A stretch of DNA of 64,000 nucleotides, from the NCBI RefSeq assembly GCF_004570575.1, contig NZ_SPPD01000010.1, positions 1-64,000 on the forward strand, written 5' to 3'. The stretch's first letter is position 1. Every line of letters starts with the position of its first letter. The notes beneath the pieces were generated by a model. That model was not told the DNA's origin. It did not search any database and saw only the letters and a list, made by a program, of their open reading frames with translations. The stretch is from Streptococcus cuniculi (lineage in GTDB: Bacteria; Bacillota; Bacilli; Lactobacillales; Streptococcaceae). Below, one piece after another: positions 49,682 to 58,134 of this stretch. The translations under genes and the position numbers were made by a program.

Positions 49682-49787
49682 TATAGTGGATTGAGAAAGG
49701 AATAGGACAAGGCAAGGAGCTGCAGATAGAACTAGCGTTCATCAAAGCGACTTAACGATGTCCTAACCTTTATTTCAATTCACTATA
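49682..49787. repeat. RUP-like element, copy 1
   Basis: 106 bp bounded by TATAGTGGATTGA and TCAATTCACTATA inverted ends; about five differences from the copy at 57816-57920. No ORF. Size and TA-rich palindromic ends recall pneumococcal RUP, mobilised in trans by an IS630-type transposase; none is present in the window. Confidence 0.75.
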
Positions 49788-49789
49788 AG

Positions 49790-49813
49790 AGGTAGAGCAA
49801 TCTACCTTTTTTT
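49790..49813 (+). terminator. Terminator of infC-rpmI-rplT
   Basis: GGTAGA (49791-49796) pairs with TCTACC (49801-49806), loop GCAA, then seven T. Confidence 0.85.
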
Positions 49814-49851
49814 GTACCTTTGGTATCGAGATGCTTGACTAGGACAGAAAG

Positions 49852-49882
49852 AAAAGCAACTGGGCATTGTGCCCAACTGCTT
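49852..49882 (-). terminator. Terminator of ltaS
   Basis: On the minus strand, GCAGTTGGGC...GCCCAGTTGC with a 2x2 internal mismatch and a T-rich tail (TTTTCTTTC). Confidence 0.7.
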
Positions 49883-52056
49883 TATTCTTTTTTAGTGGTA
49901 GAGGTTGAAGTCGATGTAGAGCTTTCGCTCGTACTTGAGGCCTGTGTAGGTTCATGCAGAATGCGATAGCTTGGAGCTTGGAATAGCTCAACCGTGGATT
50001 GTTCACCATTTTTGCTATAGAGACTGGTTGACTGGTCTCCTAGTTCTGACTCAAGAGCCAGTTGCGCCTTGAGGGAATCAATATAGGAGAAATCCTTGGT
50101 GTTTACTACAGGAAGACCATTGTCTAAGAAACGAATCAAATCCCCTGTCTGAATGGCATCGCTAGCGGCCAGCTGATTTTTGACGCTGGTTCGGATAGCC
50201 TCCACTTTTTTCAGAGTTGCTTCATCAGGGTTGGTAATTTCCTCCCCTGTTTGCGTCTTGTAGAGTTTGCCACCATAGCTGGTGTATTCTGGAGTGATAA
50301 AGTTGCCGGGAGTCCGCAAGGCTACAATCTGTTTGTTGTCTTTAGAAAGCAAATCCTGTCCGACTTGTAGGTATTTTTTAGCGTCGATCCCTAAGAGATG
50401 CTCGAGCGTAGGAAGAGCATCAATTTCCCCACCGAAAGTATCGATGATTCTTCCCTTGTTCATTCCTGGGATCACAATCATGTACGGAACACGTTGGAGC
50501 ATAGCATTGTCATAATCTGACCATGTTTCCGGGTTGGCACCGAGTAAGGGAGCAAGGCTTGGATTGCGGGAATTAGAGATGCCGTAGTGGTCACCATAAA
50601 GGACGATAATGGATTTTTCATACAAGCCAGTAGCTTTCAAATAATCAAAGAAGGCTTTGATAGAAGCATCCAAATAATTAGCGGTAGCAAAATAGCCGTT
50701 GATGGTCTCATCCTTGGTATCGGCTAGTGGGAATCCCGTTTCCTCGCCTGTGAGGCTGGTTGTATAGGGATAGTGGTTTGAAACGGTAATAAATTTGGTG
50801 TAAAAAGGCTGTTGCAAATGCTCAAAGTATTGGATAGAGTCTGCGAACATGACCTTATCATTTAAGCCGTATTCAAAGGAATTTTCCGAAGTGGTTTCGG
50901 TAAAGTAGGACTTATCAAAGAAGTAATTGTAACCCCATTGTTTATATGTGTTATTGCGATTCCAGAAACTAGCAGCGTTTCCATGGAAGACAGCTGAAGC
51001 ATAGCCTGCTTCTTGAGAGAGGATGTGGGGTGCTGCTTGCTGAGTGTTACTTCCCCCATATTGAACCATGAAGGACCCTTGGTTGAGCCCAAAGAGGGAG
51101 GTTTCAATCATGGTTTCCGCATCCGAGGTTTTCCCTGCCTTTACTTGGTTGAAAAAGTTGGAAAAGGCAAAGGTGGAGTTGGAGTGGTATAGAGAGTTGA
51201 GGAAAGGCGTGACCTCATACTCTTTTTCTTCGACCTTAAGCTTGTAGTCAATGATGAATTGCTGTAGACTTTCCAAGTGCAGATAGATGACATTGCGCCC
51301 TTTGGCGAGACCAAAGTATTCATCATTTGGCTTGGCATACTGCTCGGAGACATACTGTTTGACGGGTACTAAATCCTCTGCAGTGGCTTCTGAACGGTCT
51401 TTGTGGACATTGTAGGTCTGATATGCGTTGTAGCCTAGGAAAGAGGGAAGCCCCAGGGCACGGACGATATAGGTATTGGAAAAGCCGCGTGACAAGAGCT
51501 CAGGGCGATCAATTTCTGCGAGAAACAGATTGATCGAAAAGAGCAGAATAGAGAGGGCGGTGACCGCAAAACTGGATCGCTTATTAAAAGGTTGTGGATC
51601 AACAGGGATTTTTTTCTTGACATAAAGATAGGCCATCCCAATGAAATCGATGACATACATCAAATCCCAGACCCTCAAGGCCTTGAGGATTGTTTGGAAC
51701 AATCCTGAGGCAACGCTCGAGCTCGCCATCATGGTGGAAATCGAGATGTAGTCCGAAAACTCTCTAAAGTAGAGGGTATTTGAAAATAGCCATAAGAATA
51801 ATAAGAAGTAGAGAAGTCCAGCTGTTCGATAAAACCACTTGGTCGATTTAACGTAGAGAGCAAGGCCGATAAAGAGGAGACCGACAGGAAGTGGATTGAT
51901 AAAGAGGATAAAGTTCTGATAAAAACCCTCGGTATCTAAATTAAAGTCAATGAGGTAAGCCCACAGTGTCTTTCCCCAGTAGAGTGTGACCAAAATGAGG
52001 ATAAAGCCCATTCTAGAACGTAATAGTTTTGATAATAGATAACGATTTTTGTTCAC
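49882..52056 (-). CDS. ltaS: Lipoteichoic acid synthase
   Basis: Polymerises glycerol phosphate from phosphatidylglycerol onto the glycolipid anchor outside the membrane. 724 residues: five N-terminal transmembrane segments (about 15-190), then the extracellular sulfatase-fold domain with VIYLHLESLQQF (Glu ligand), nucleophile Thr in AGKTSDAE, and YGDHYG (Asp/His ligands). The C-terminus is a Ser/Thr-rich tail (SSTSESSTSTSTST) ending KKE, longer than in many homologues. GTG start with SD AAAGGAAG; extended -10 (TGGTATAAT, plus-strand 52103-52111) upstream. Confidence 0.93.
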   Translation of the reverse strand: MNKNRYLLSKLLRSRMGFILILVTLYWGKTLWAYLIDFNLDTEGFYQNFILFINPLPVGLLFIGLALYVKSTKWFYRTAGLLYFLLFLWLFSNTLYFREFSDYISISTMMASSSVASGLFQTILKALRVWDLMYVIDFIGMAYLYVKKKIPVDPQPFNKRSSFAVTALSILLFSINLFLAEIDRPELLSRGFSNTYIVRALGLPSFLGYNAYQTYNVHKDRSEATAEDLVPVKQYVSEQYAKPNDEYFGLAKGRNVIYLHLESLQQFIIDYKLKVEEKEYEVTPFLNSLYHSNSTFAFSNFFNQVKAGKTSDAETMIETSLFGLNQGSFMVQYGGSNTQQAAPHILSQEAGYASAVFHGNAASFWNRNNTYKQWGYNYFFDKSYFTETTSENSFEYGLNDKVMFADSIQYFEHLQQPFYTKFITVSNHYPYTTSLTGEETGFPLADTKDETINGYFATANYLDASIKAFFDYLKATGLYEKSIIVLYGDHYGISNSRNPSLAPLLGANPETWSDYDNAMLQRVPYMIVIPGMNKGRIIDTFGGEIDALPTLEHLLGIDAKKYLQVGQDLLSKDNKQIVALRTPGNFITPEYTSYGGKLYKTQTGEEITNPDEATLKKVEAIRTSVKNQLAASDAIQTGDLIRFLDNGLPVVNTKDFSYIDSLKAQLALESELGDQSTSLYSKNGEQSTVELFQAPSYRILHEPTQASSTSESSTSTSTSTTKKE

Positions 52057-52102
52057 GAGAGCTTCCTTTCTAGTAATTGTACATTTTACAAAATCTTAGT
52101 CC

Positions 52103-52111
52103 ATTATACCA
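52103..52111 (-). promoter_or_regulatory. Extended -10 promoter of ltaS
   Basis: TGGTATAAT on the minus strand, about 47 bases before the GTG start. Confidence 0.65.
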
Positions 52112-52409
52112 TATTTTTAAAATATTCCTTAGTAAGAGAAGTTTTTTACACGGAAAGGTGTTTAAAAGTAGATTTTTGATACTTTCTTGGCTAGTACGGA
52201 CGCACCCAACCCACACCAATGTTGGATTTTAAGTGCGAATGTTTGAGTCTAAGCCCTCAAACATTCCATCAAGGAGTAGAGAGTTCTATCGTATGTAGTA
52301 GATATCACCTGTTTTAATATTTTTAAGTTCGTGAATGGTTAGTCAGAACGAAGTCATTTGTTTGCGTGGTAAGTAATCGTTTGTAAACAATCAAAAATCG
52401 TAACAGATA
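52112..52409. other. Gap between ltaS and the BOX element
   Basis: No gene recognised. GAATGTTTGAG (52237-52247) pairs with CTCAAACATTC (52256-52266), an 11-bp stem without a T-run. Confidence 0.35.
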
Positions 52410-52513
52410 ATACTCAAAGAAAATCAAAAAGCACACTAGGAAGCTAGCCGAAGGCTGTACTGGCGTACGGCAAGGCGACGCTGACAACGTTTGAAGAGAT
52501 TTTCAAAGAGTAT
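52410..52513. repeat. BOX element (boxA/boxC-like, no boxB)
   Basis: Ends ATACTCAAAGAAAATC (52410-52425) and GATTTTCAAAGAGTAT (52498-52513) are inverted copies. Inside, TACGGCAAGGCGACGCTGAC (52466-52485) matches the core of the BOX consensus used as a PCR fingerprinting site in streptococci, and CTAGGAAGCTAGCCG (52436-52450) matches the boxC arm. Confidence 0.85.
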
Positions 52514-52568
52514 AAGAGTTTGAAAATCGTTTTTTCGCACCTTTAGCATGTGAATAAGAGAAGTTTTT

Positions 52569-52597
52569 TTGAGATATCATGTAAAATTTGTTATAAT
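52569..52597 (+). promoter_or_regulatory. Promoter giving a leaderless rlmI transcript
   Basis: TTGAGA (52569-52574), 17 bases, TATAAT (52592-52597). The expected start, about 7 bases after the -10, falls on the A of ATG 52604. No SD precedes that ATG. Confidence 0.65.
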
Positions 52598-52603
52598 CAA
52601 GTT

Positions 52604-53767
52604 ATGATAGAATTGACAGTAAGCCCCATTGTAGAACGAAAAATTAAGCAGGGAATCTGTGTGCTGGAAGCACGTGATTTTCCGTCTCTTGGGGGAGAAA
52701 ATGCCCTCGTTCATTTGGTCAATGGGCAAGGGAAGTTTGTGGGGCAAGCCTACCTTTCTGCGCAAAACAAGGGGGTGGGGTGGCTTATTTCGAGAAAGAA
52801 AGAGCCAATAAATCAGGATTTTATGCAAGCCTTGCTGTTGGAAGCAAGACAAAAGCGACAATCCTATGAACATTCGCCTCTAACAACAGCCTACCGCTTG
52901 TTTAATCAAGATGGCGATGGCTTTGGAGGTGTCACCATTGACCGTTATCAGGATTATGCGGTCTTTTCGTGGTATAATGAATATATCTATTCTATTAAGG
53001 ATGAGATTGTGGCAGCATTTCAGGCAGTTTATCCAGATGTTCTAGGAGCTTATGAAAAGATTCGCTTTAAGGGACTGGACTATGAATCAGCCTACCTTTA
53101 TGGTGAGGAAGCGCCTCAAGAATTGACTGTTTTTGAAAATGGGGTGGCCTATCAGGTCTTTTTGAACAATGGCTTGATGACAGGGATTTTCCTTGACCAA
53201 CACGAAGTACGAGGAGCACTAGTCGATGGACTTGCTACTGGAAAAAGTCTCTTGAATATGTTTTCCTACACAGCTGCTTTTTCCGTTGCCGCTGCAATGG
53301 GTGGAGCTCGTGAGACAACCTCTGTAGACTTGGCCAAACGGTCAAAAGAATTGTCAGAAGCGCACTTTGTGGCAAATGGGCTAGCAGTCGATCAGCATCG
53401 CTTTATCGTGATGGATGTCTTTGAGTATTTTAAATATGCCAAACGCAAAGGCTTGACCTACGATGTGATTGTCCTTGACCCGCCAAGTTTTGCGCGTAAT
53501 AAAAAACAGACCTTTTCTGTAGCCAAGGATTACCATCAGTTGATTGCCCAATCCATAGAGATTTTAAGTCCTAAAGGAATCATCATTGCATCAACGAATG
53601 CTTCCAATGTTCCGATTGAAAAATTTAAAAAAGAAATCGAAAAGGGATTTGGTCGCTGTAATCACCGCTATCTCAAGACTTATCGCTTGCCGAGCGATTT
53701 TGTGTCCAATCAAAAAGATGAAAGTAGTAATTACCTCAAGGTCTTTACGATACAGGTAGAAAAATGA
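52604..53767 (+). CDS. rlmI: RlmI-like 23S rRNA (cytosine-5) methyltransferase
   Basis: 387 residues: N-terminal PUA domain (about 1-75), linking domain, and SAM-dependent methyltransferase domain with [20 protein letters not shown] (motif I) and the catalytic-site [14 protein letters not shown]. Likely modifies C1962 of 23S rRNA by family (inference). The frame is open back to 52550, but the promoter lies in that stretch, so ATG 52604 is the first usable start. Its last 4 bases overlap the aroD start, linking it to the aro genes. Confidence 0.88.
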   Translation: MIELTVSPIVERKIKQGICVLEARDFPSLGGENALVHLVNGQGKFVGQAYLSAQNKGVGWLISRKKEPINQDFMQALLLEARQKRQSYEHSPLTTAYRLFNQDGDGFGGVTIDRYQDYAVFSWYNEYIYSIKDEIVAAFQAVYPDVLGAYEKIRFKGLDYESAYLYGEEAPQELTVFENGVAYQVFLNNGLMTGIFLDQHEVRGALVDGLATGKSLLNMFSYTAAFSVAAAMGGARETTSVDLAKRSKELSEAHFVANGLAVDQHRFIVMDVFEYFKYAKRKGLTYDVIVLDPPSFARNKKQTFSVAKDYHQLIAQSIEILSPKGIIIASTNASNVPIEKFKKEIEKGFGRCNHRYLKTYRLPSDFVSNQKDESSNYLKVFTIQVEK

Positions 53768-54438
53768 AAATTGTAGTTCCCATCATGCCTCGCAGTCTCG
53801 AGGAAGTTGCCAATATAGATGTAGACCGATTAGCAGTTGCCGATATCATTGAGTGGCGGGCTGACTTTCTTTCTAAGGAGGAAATTTTGACCGTTGCGCC
53901 AGCTGTTTTTGAAAAATTTGTGGGTCGAGAAGTCATTTTTACACTGAGAACCAGCCGTGAAGGTGGACATATTGAGTTGACAAACGAGGAATATATCCAT
54001 TTATTAAAAGAAATTGCGGGTTTGTATCAGCCAGAATTCATCGACTTTGAATATTATTCACACAAAGAAGTATTTGAGGAAATGCTGGACTTTCCAAACT
54101 TGGTCTTGAGTTACCATAATTTTGAAGAAACTCCTGAAAATTACATGGAAATCATGTCGGAGTTGACCAGCTTGTCCCCTGCCGTTGTCAAGATGGCCGT
54201 GATGGCACAGACAGAGCAGGATGTCCTCGATGTCATGAACTATACCCGTGGCTTTAAGACGCTGAATGCGGAGCAGGCCTATGCGACTATGTCTATGGGA
54301 CATTTAGGAAAATTATCGCGTGTGGCAGGTGTGATTACAGGCTCTTGCTGGACATTTGCAAGCCTCGATGAGGCCAGTGCCCCAGGGCAAATTGCCTTGT
54401 CGGCTGTTCACAAAATCTTGAATATCTTGGAGGAGTAA
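53764..54438 (+). CDS. aroD: 3-Dehydroquinate dehydratase, type I
   Basis: Shikimate pathway step 3. 224 residues, TIM barrel. Schiff-base Lys in VVKMAVMA, catalytic His in [17 protein letters not shown] and [10 protein letters not shown] motifs. ATG overlaps the rlmI stop, and aroC starts directly after its stop. Confidence 0.96.
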   Translation: MKIVVPIMPRSLEEVANIDVDRLAVADIIEWRADFLSKEEILTVAPAVFEKFVGREVIFTLRTSREGGHIELTNEEYIHLLKEIAGLYQPEFIDFEYYSHKEVFEEMLDFPNLVLSYHNFEETPENYMEIMSELTSLSPAVVKMAVMAQTEQDVLDVMNYTRGFKTLNAEQAYATMSMGHLGKLSRVAGVITGSCWTFASLDEASAPGQIALSAVHKILNILEE

Positions 54439-55605
54439 ATGCGTTATTTAACAGCGGGTGAATCTCATGGACCGCGCTTGACTGCGATTATCGAAGGTGT
54501 TCCAGCAGGTTTGGCCTTGACAGCAGCAGACATCAATGCGGATTTGAAACGCCGTCAGGGTGGTTATGGTCGCGGAGCTAGAATGCAGATTGAAACAGAC
54601 CAAGTGGAAATCACCTCTGGTGTACGGCATGGTAAGACTACAGGAGCTCCTATCACGCTTCACGTCATCAATAAGGACCATCAAAAATGGTTGGATATTA
54701 TGGCGGTAGAAGACATTGAGGATCGCTTAAAGAGCAAACGCAGAATCACTCATCCCCGGCCAGGACATGCGGACTTGGTTGGAGGCATCAAATATCGTTT
54801 TGATGATTTGCGTAATTCTCTAGAGCGCTCAAGCGCGCGTGAGACAACGATGCGGGTGGCAGTCGGTGCGGTGGTAAAGCGCTTGCTGGCCGAATTAGAT
54901 ATTGTCATTGCTCATCATGTGGTCGTCTTTGGTGGCAAAGAAATCGATGTTCCAGAAGGACTGACAGTAGCAGACATTCGGATGCGTGCCAGTCAATCTG
55001 AAGTTTCGATTGTCAATCCAGAACGTGAGGAAGAAATCAAGGATTATATTGACCAAATCAAACGTGACGGAGATACCATCGGTGGGATTGTTGAGACCAT
55101 TGTCGGCGGTGTGCCAGTCGGGCTTGGTTCCTATGTTCAGTGGGACCGCAAGCTGGACGCAAGAATTGCTCAAGCTGTCGTATCCATCAATGCCTTTAAG
55201 GGTGTAGAATTCGGCTTAGGATTTCAAGCGGGCTATCGTAAAGGCAGTCAGGTCATGGATGAAATCGTCTGGTCAAAAGAGACAGGGTATCGCAGATCCA
55301 GCAATAACCTCGGAGGCTTTGAAGGGGGCATGACCAATGGCGAGCCCATTATCGTTCGCGGAGTGATGAAGCCGATTCCGACCCTCTACAAACCCCTGAT
55401 GTCTGTTGATATTGAGACGCATGAGCCTTATAAGGCAACGGTGGAGCGATCAGATCCTACGGCTTTACCTGCGGCGGGTGTCGTCATGGAAGCAGTTGTA
55501 GCTACTGTTCTTGCGACAGAAATCATGGAGAAATTCTCGGCAGACAACATGGAAGAACTAAGAGAAGCTGTTGAGCAGCACAGGAGATTTGTGAAAGAAT
55601 TTTAA
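54439..55605 (+). CDS. aroC: Chorismate synthase
   Basis: Makes chorismate from EPSP; needs reduced FMN. 388 residues, the usual Gram-positive length. Signatures GESHGPRL (7-14), [24 protein letters not shown] and [17 protein letters not shown]. Follows aroD without a gap; SD GGAGGA at the end of aroD. Confidence 0.97.
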   Translation: MRYLTAGESHGPRLTAIIEGVPAGLALTAADINADLKRRQGGYGRGARMQIETDQVEITSGVRHGKTTGAPITLHVINKDHQKWLDIMAVEDIEDRLKSKRRITHPRPGHADLVGGIKYRFDDLRNSLERSSARETTMRVAVGAVVKRLLAELDIVIAHHVVVFGGKEIDVPEGLTVADIRMRASQSEVSIVNPEREEEIKDYIDQIKRDGDTIGGIVETIVGGVPVGLGSYVQWDRKLDARIAQAVVSINAFKGVEFGLGFQAGYRKGSQVMDEIVWSKETGYRRSSNNLGGFEGGMTNGEPIIVRGVMKPIPTLYKPLMSVDIETHEPYKATVERSDPTALPAAGVVMEAVVATVLATEIMEKFSADNMEELREAVEQHRRFVKEF

Positions 55606-55607
55606 AC

Positions 55608-56711
55608 ATGACAAAGACCATTTATATCGTGGGTTTGGGTTTAATTGGAAGTTCGCTAGCCTTGGGGATTCGTAGGGAGCATCCAGAGTATCGGATTGTC
55701 GGATACAATCGTGGCGATCAGTCTCGGATGATTGCCTTGGAACATGGAATTGTGGATGAGGCAACAGACCATCTAAGCCAGTTTGCAGCAGAAGCAGACA
55801 TCATTTTTCTCTGTGTGCCCATTCAGCAGACCATTGACTTTTTGAAGGAATTGTCCACCTTGCCCCTGAAAGAAGGGGTGCTTGTGACCGACGCAGGGTC
55901 GACCAAGGAAGCTATTGTGGAGGCGGCAGAGACCTACCTATCTGTACGGAACATTCATTTTATCGGTGGCCATCCCATGGCGGGAAGCCATAAGACAGGT
56001 GCAATTGCAGCTGATGTCCATTTGTTTGAGAATGCCTACTATATTCTCACGCCTAGTCGTCTGACCAAGGCGGATGCGATTCCAAGCTTGAAAGAGGTGC
56101 TTTCAGGCCTTCATGCACGTTTTGTTGAGATTGATGCGGCAGAGCATGACCGTGTGACCAGCCAAATTTCACATTTTCCTCACATTTTAGCTTCTAGTCT
56201 GATGAATCAGGCAGGCGATTATCGAAAAGACCATCCCTTTACCCAGCATTTTGCAGCGGGAGGTTTCAGAGATATGACGAGGATTGCAGAGAGCGAGCCA
56301 GGCATGTGGACCAGTATCCTCATGACCAATCGGACGAGTATTGTCGAGCGCTTGGCAGAGTTTGGTGAGCGTCTAAAAGACATCCAGCAGTTGATAGAAG
56401 CAGGCGCTGAGGAGGCTATCTGGCAGTTTTTTGATCAAGGGCGTCGGATTCGCAAAGAAATGGAAATCCATAAACGAGCTGGAGTGGACAGTTTCTATGA
56501 CCTTTTCATCAATATCCCTGACCAAGAAGACACCATTTTACAGATTCTTGAATTATTGCGGGGGATTTCAGTCGTCAATATCCGTATCAACGAGGATAAT
56601 CGAGCGGATATTCACGGTATTTTACAAATTACGTTTAAAAATAAAGAAGATTTGGAGCGCGCTGAGGGCATCATCCGCACTCAGACGAGTTACCAAGTTT
56701 TCGTAGATTAG
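55608..56711 (+). CDS. tyrA: Prephenate dehydrogenase
   Basis: NAD-dependent conversion of prephenate to 4-hydroxyphenylpyruvate, towards Tyr. 367 residues: NAD motif GLGLIGSSLALGI (9-21), catalytic HPMAGSHKTG, SHFPHILASS, and a C-terminal ACT-like domain (about 297-367) that is expected to bind Tyr for feedback control. Starts 2 bases after aroC. Confidence 0.95.
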   Translation: MTKTIYIVGLGLIGSSLALGIRREHPEYRIVGYNRGDQSRMIALEHGIVDEATDHLSQFAAEADIIFLCVPIQQTIDFLKELSTLPLKEGVLVTDAGSTKEAIVEAAETYLSVRNIHFIGGHPMAGSHKTGAIAADVHLFENAYYILTPSRLTKADAIPSLKEVLSGLHARFVEIDAAEHDRVTSQISHFPHILASSLMNQAGDYRKDHPFTQHFAAGGFRDMTRIAESEPGMWTSILMTNRTSIVERLAEFGERLKDIQQLIEAGAEEAIWQFFDQGRRIRKEMEIHKRAGVDSFYDLFINIPDQEDTILQILELLRGISVVNIRINEDNRADIHGILQITFKNKEDLERAEGIIRTQTSYQVFVD

Positions 56712-56723
56712 GAGACTATTATT

Positions 56724-57062
56724 ATGACACAAAATATCTATGATATTGCCAATGAATTAGAGCGTAGCATTCGCCAACTGCCAGAATACAAGGCAGTGGA
56801 AGCGATGAAGGATTCGATTGAAGCCAATCAAGAAGCAAAAGAGCTGTTGGAGAACTACATTTCTTTCCAACGTGAGATTCAAGGGCAGTTGCAGGCGGGT
56901 GAGCTGCCGGGTGAGGATTTGCAGGAACGCTTGAAAGATTTTAATCAAAAAATCCAAGCTCAGCCCCTCCTAGTAGAATACTTTGGCAAGCAGCAACAGC
57001 TTTCTATCTACATTGCTGATTTGGAAAAAATTATTTTCAAACCCTTAAACGAACTACTATAA
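56724..57062 (+). CDS. YlbF/YmcA family protein
   Basis: 112 residues, entirely helical. The family pattern AVEAMKDSIEANQEAKELLENY and the later QQLSIYIADLEKIIFKPL match the Com_YlbF fold. Bacillus members form a complex that modulates RNase Y-dependent mRNA decay; streptococcal members are uncharacterised. 12 bases after tyrA; SD TAGGAGA. Confidence 0.88.
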   Translation: MTQNIYDIANELERSIRQLPEYKAVEAMKDSIEANQEAKELLENYISFQREIQGQLQAGELPGEDLQERLKDFNQKIQAQPLLVEYFGKQQQLSIYIADLEKIIFKPLNELL

Positions 57063-57183
57063 GATATGAAAGCGTATAAAGTACACTGTGTACTTTGTTT
57101 GAAGAAACAATCCACTGGATTATTTCTTCCGTATCCGTAAGCGAACAGAGTTCGCAACGGCTACGTCCCCCTAAAGGCGTTCG

Positions 57184-57400
57184 TAGTTGTAACTAGCTAA
57201 AGCGAGAACAGCTACCTATCCACTAAAGGGATTCTCAGCTGTAATCGGCTAAAGCCGAAACAGCTGCCTATCTTTTTCACACAGTGCTTAGCTCGAATTC
57301 AATTATGTCTGCAGCTGTTGACACGAGTTACACTCGTTTTATTTCCAACCTCCAACAGTCTCCCAGACTATTGGATCGAATACTAAAAGGAAATGAAACG
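57184..57400. repeat. Repeat-rich tract: two 31-bp palindromes, tail and second module
   Basis: Palindromes at 57184-57214 and 57236-57266, separated by CCTATCCACTAAAGGG (shared with 62021-62036); then the 39-base tail (57267-57305) identical to 11969-12007, an ACGAGT/ACTCGT hairpin and the second palindromic module (57335-57400). The stretch 57063-57183 has AATCC/GGATT pieces only. Confidence 0.7.
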
Positions 57401-57471
57401 CCTAATACTGCTTATCATCAAGAGAAATATCAAAAAAATTGAAAAATCTGACAATTTATGTATAAAAATTC

Positions 57472-57500
57472 TTGACAAGTGGATAAAAATGGTTTATTAT
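57472..57500 (+). promoter_or_regulatory. Promoter of the aromatic amino-acid ABC transporter operon
   Basis: TTGACA (57472-57477), 17 bases, TATTAT (57495-57500). Start expected near 57507. Confidence 0.75.
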
Positions 57501-57540
57501 TTTAATATCCTTAAAGAAATGAGAAACGGAGAACTACAAT

Positions 57541-57603
57541 ATGTTAGTGAGTGGTCAGTTAACATCAGCCAACCATACATATTTCTACAGCTATTTTAGA
57601 TAG
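57541..57603 (+). CDS. Aromatic leader peptide (20 residues)
   Basis: ATG 57541 with SD GGAG (57528-57531); the peptide ends NHTYFYSYFR before TAG 57601-57603. Tyr codons at 57580, 57586 and 57592 and Phe codons at 57583 and 57595 are concentrated in the last eight codons, just before the first attenuator segment. It is too short for routine gene calling. Function as a sensor of charged tRNA-Tyr/tRNA-Phe is inferred from composition and position. Confidence 0.75.
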   Translation: MLVSGQLTSANHTYFYSYFR

Positions 57604-57704
57604 TGTTTGTAGACATGGGAACATGGATACAAACACGGGAACGTTAAGTTTGTATCTATGTAGCTGTGGTAGTTTTGACGATGCCTACATAGATGATACA
57701 TCTA
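57603..57704 (+). promoter_or_regulatory. Attenuator with mutually exclusive hairpins
   Basis: Segment 1 (57603-57611) pairs with segment 2 (57628-57636) over 9 bp. Segment 2 (57621-57634) pairs with segment 3 (57648-57661) over 14 bp with one G-U. Segment 3 (57654-57663) pairs with segment 4 (57685-57694) over 10 bp. The next ten bases (57695-57704) can pair with 57758-57767 inside the terminator hairpin. All pairings are read directly from the sequence; which state terminates has not been folded. Confidence 0.75.
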
Positions 57705-57748
57705 GTGGCATGTCAAGTCAGTCTGTTTTCATTTTACAGTTTGAATTG

Positions 57749-57785
57749 AGGGACCGTTTAGATGTATCTAAGACGGTCCCATTTT
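57749..57785 (+). terminator. Attenuator terminator of the ABC transporter leader
   Basis: GGGACCGT (57749-57756) pairs with ACGGTCCC (57772-57779), with inner TTAGA / TCTAA, then ATTTTTG. It lies about 350 bases before the first transporter gene. Confidence 0.85.
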
Positions 57786-57815
57786 TGTAGTCCAGACCTT
57801 TCTGTCTACTATATA

Positions 57816-57920
57816 TATAGTGGATTGAGAAAAGAATAGGACAAGGAAAGGAGCTGCAGATAGAACTGGCGTTCATCAAAGCGACTTAACGATGTCCTAA
57901 CCTTTATTCCATTCACTATA
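57816..57920. repeat. RUP-like element, copy 2
   Basis: 105 bp, same orientation as and nearly identical to 49682-49787, ends TATAGTGGATTGA / ATTCACTATA. It lies between the attenuator terminator and the first transporter gene. Confidence 0.75.
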
Positions 57921-58134
57921 GTGTGTGTAGGGAGGGGACGCCCGCCTTACCTACTGTCAGAGATAGGATGTGACTCCGTGCTCTTTTCCAATCCCTAGTA
58001 CCTTCAACTAGCATAGGCTTTACCAGTCTAGTTTTGGGAGGAGGTTTGCAGGGGATTAGGTTACCTCCTTTCTAGCATCTGCTAGGGAGATTGTTCATTC
58101 TACTATTTTATTTATCATAAAGGAGATTTCAATC
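57921..58134 (+). other. GC-richer structured leader segment of unknown class
   Basis: Several nested stems: GTAGG (57928-57932) with CCTAC (57949-57953); AACTAG with CTAGTT around 58006-58033; GGAGGT with ACCTCC around 58039-58067; CTAGC with GCTAG around 58072-58085, enclosed by CTCC/GGAG. No T-run, no peptide. I do not recognise the RNA class. Confidence 0.4.

Noticed and set aside
52237-52266. 11-bp hairpin between ltaS and the BOX element as a terminator
   Set aside because: No T-run on either strand and no gene ending nearby.
57393-57599. 68-codon ORF overlapping the aromatic leader
   Set aside because: It reads through the promoter and ends in a different frame from the SD-preceded leader peptide at 57541; the latter has the meaningful codon pattern.
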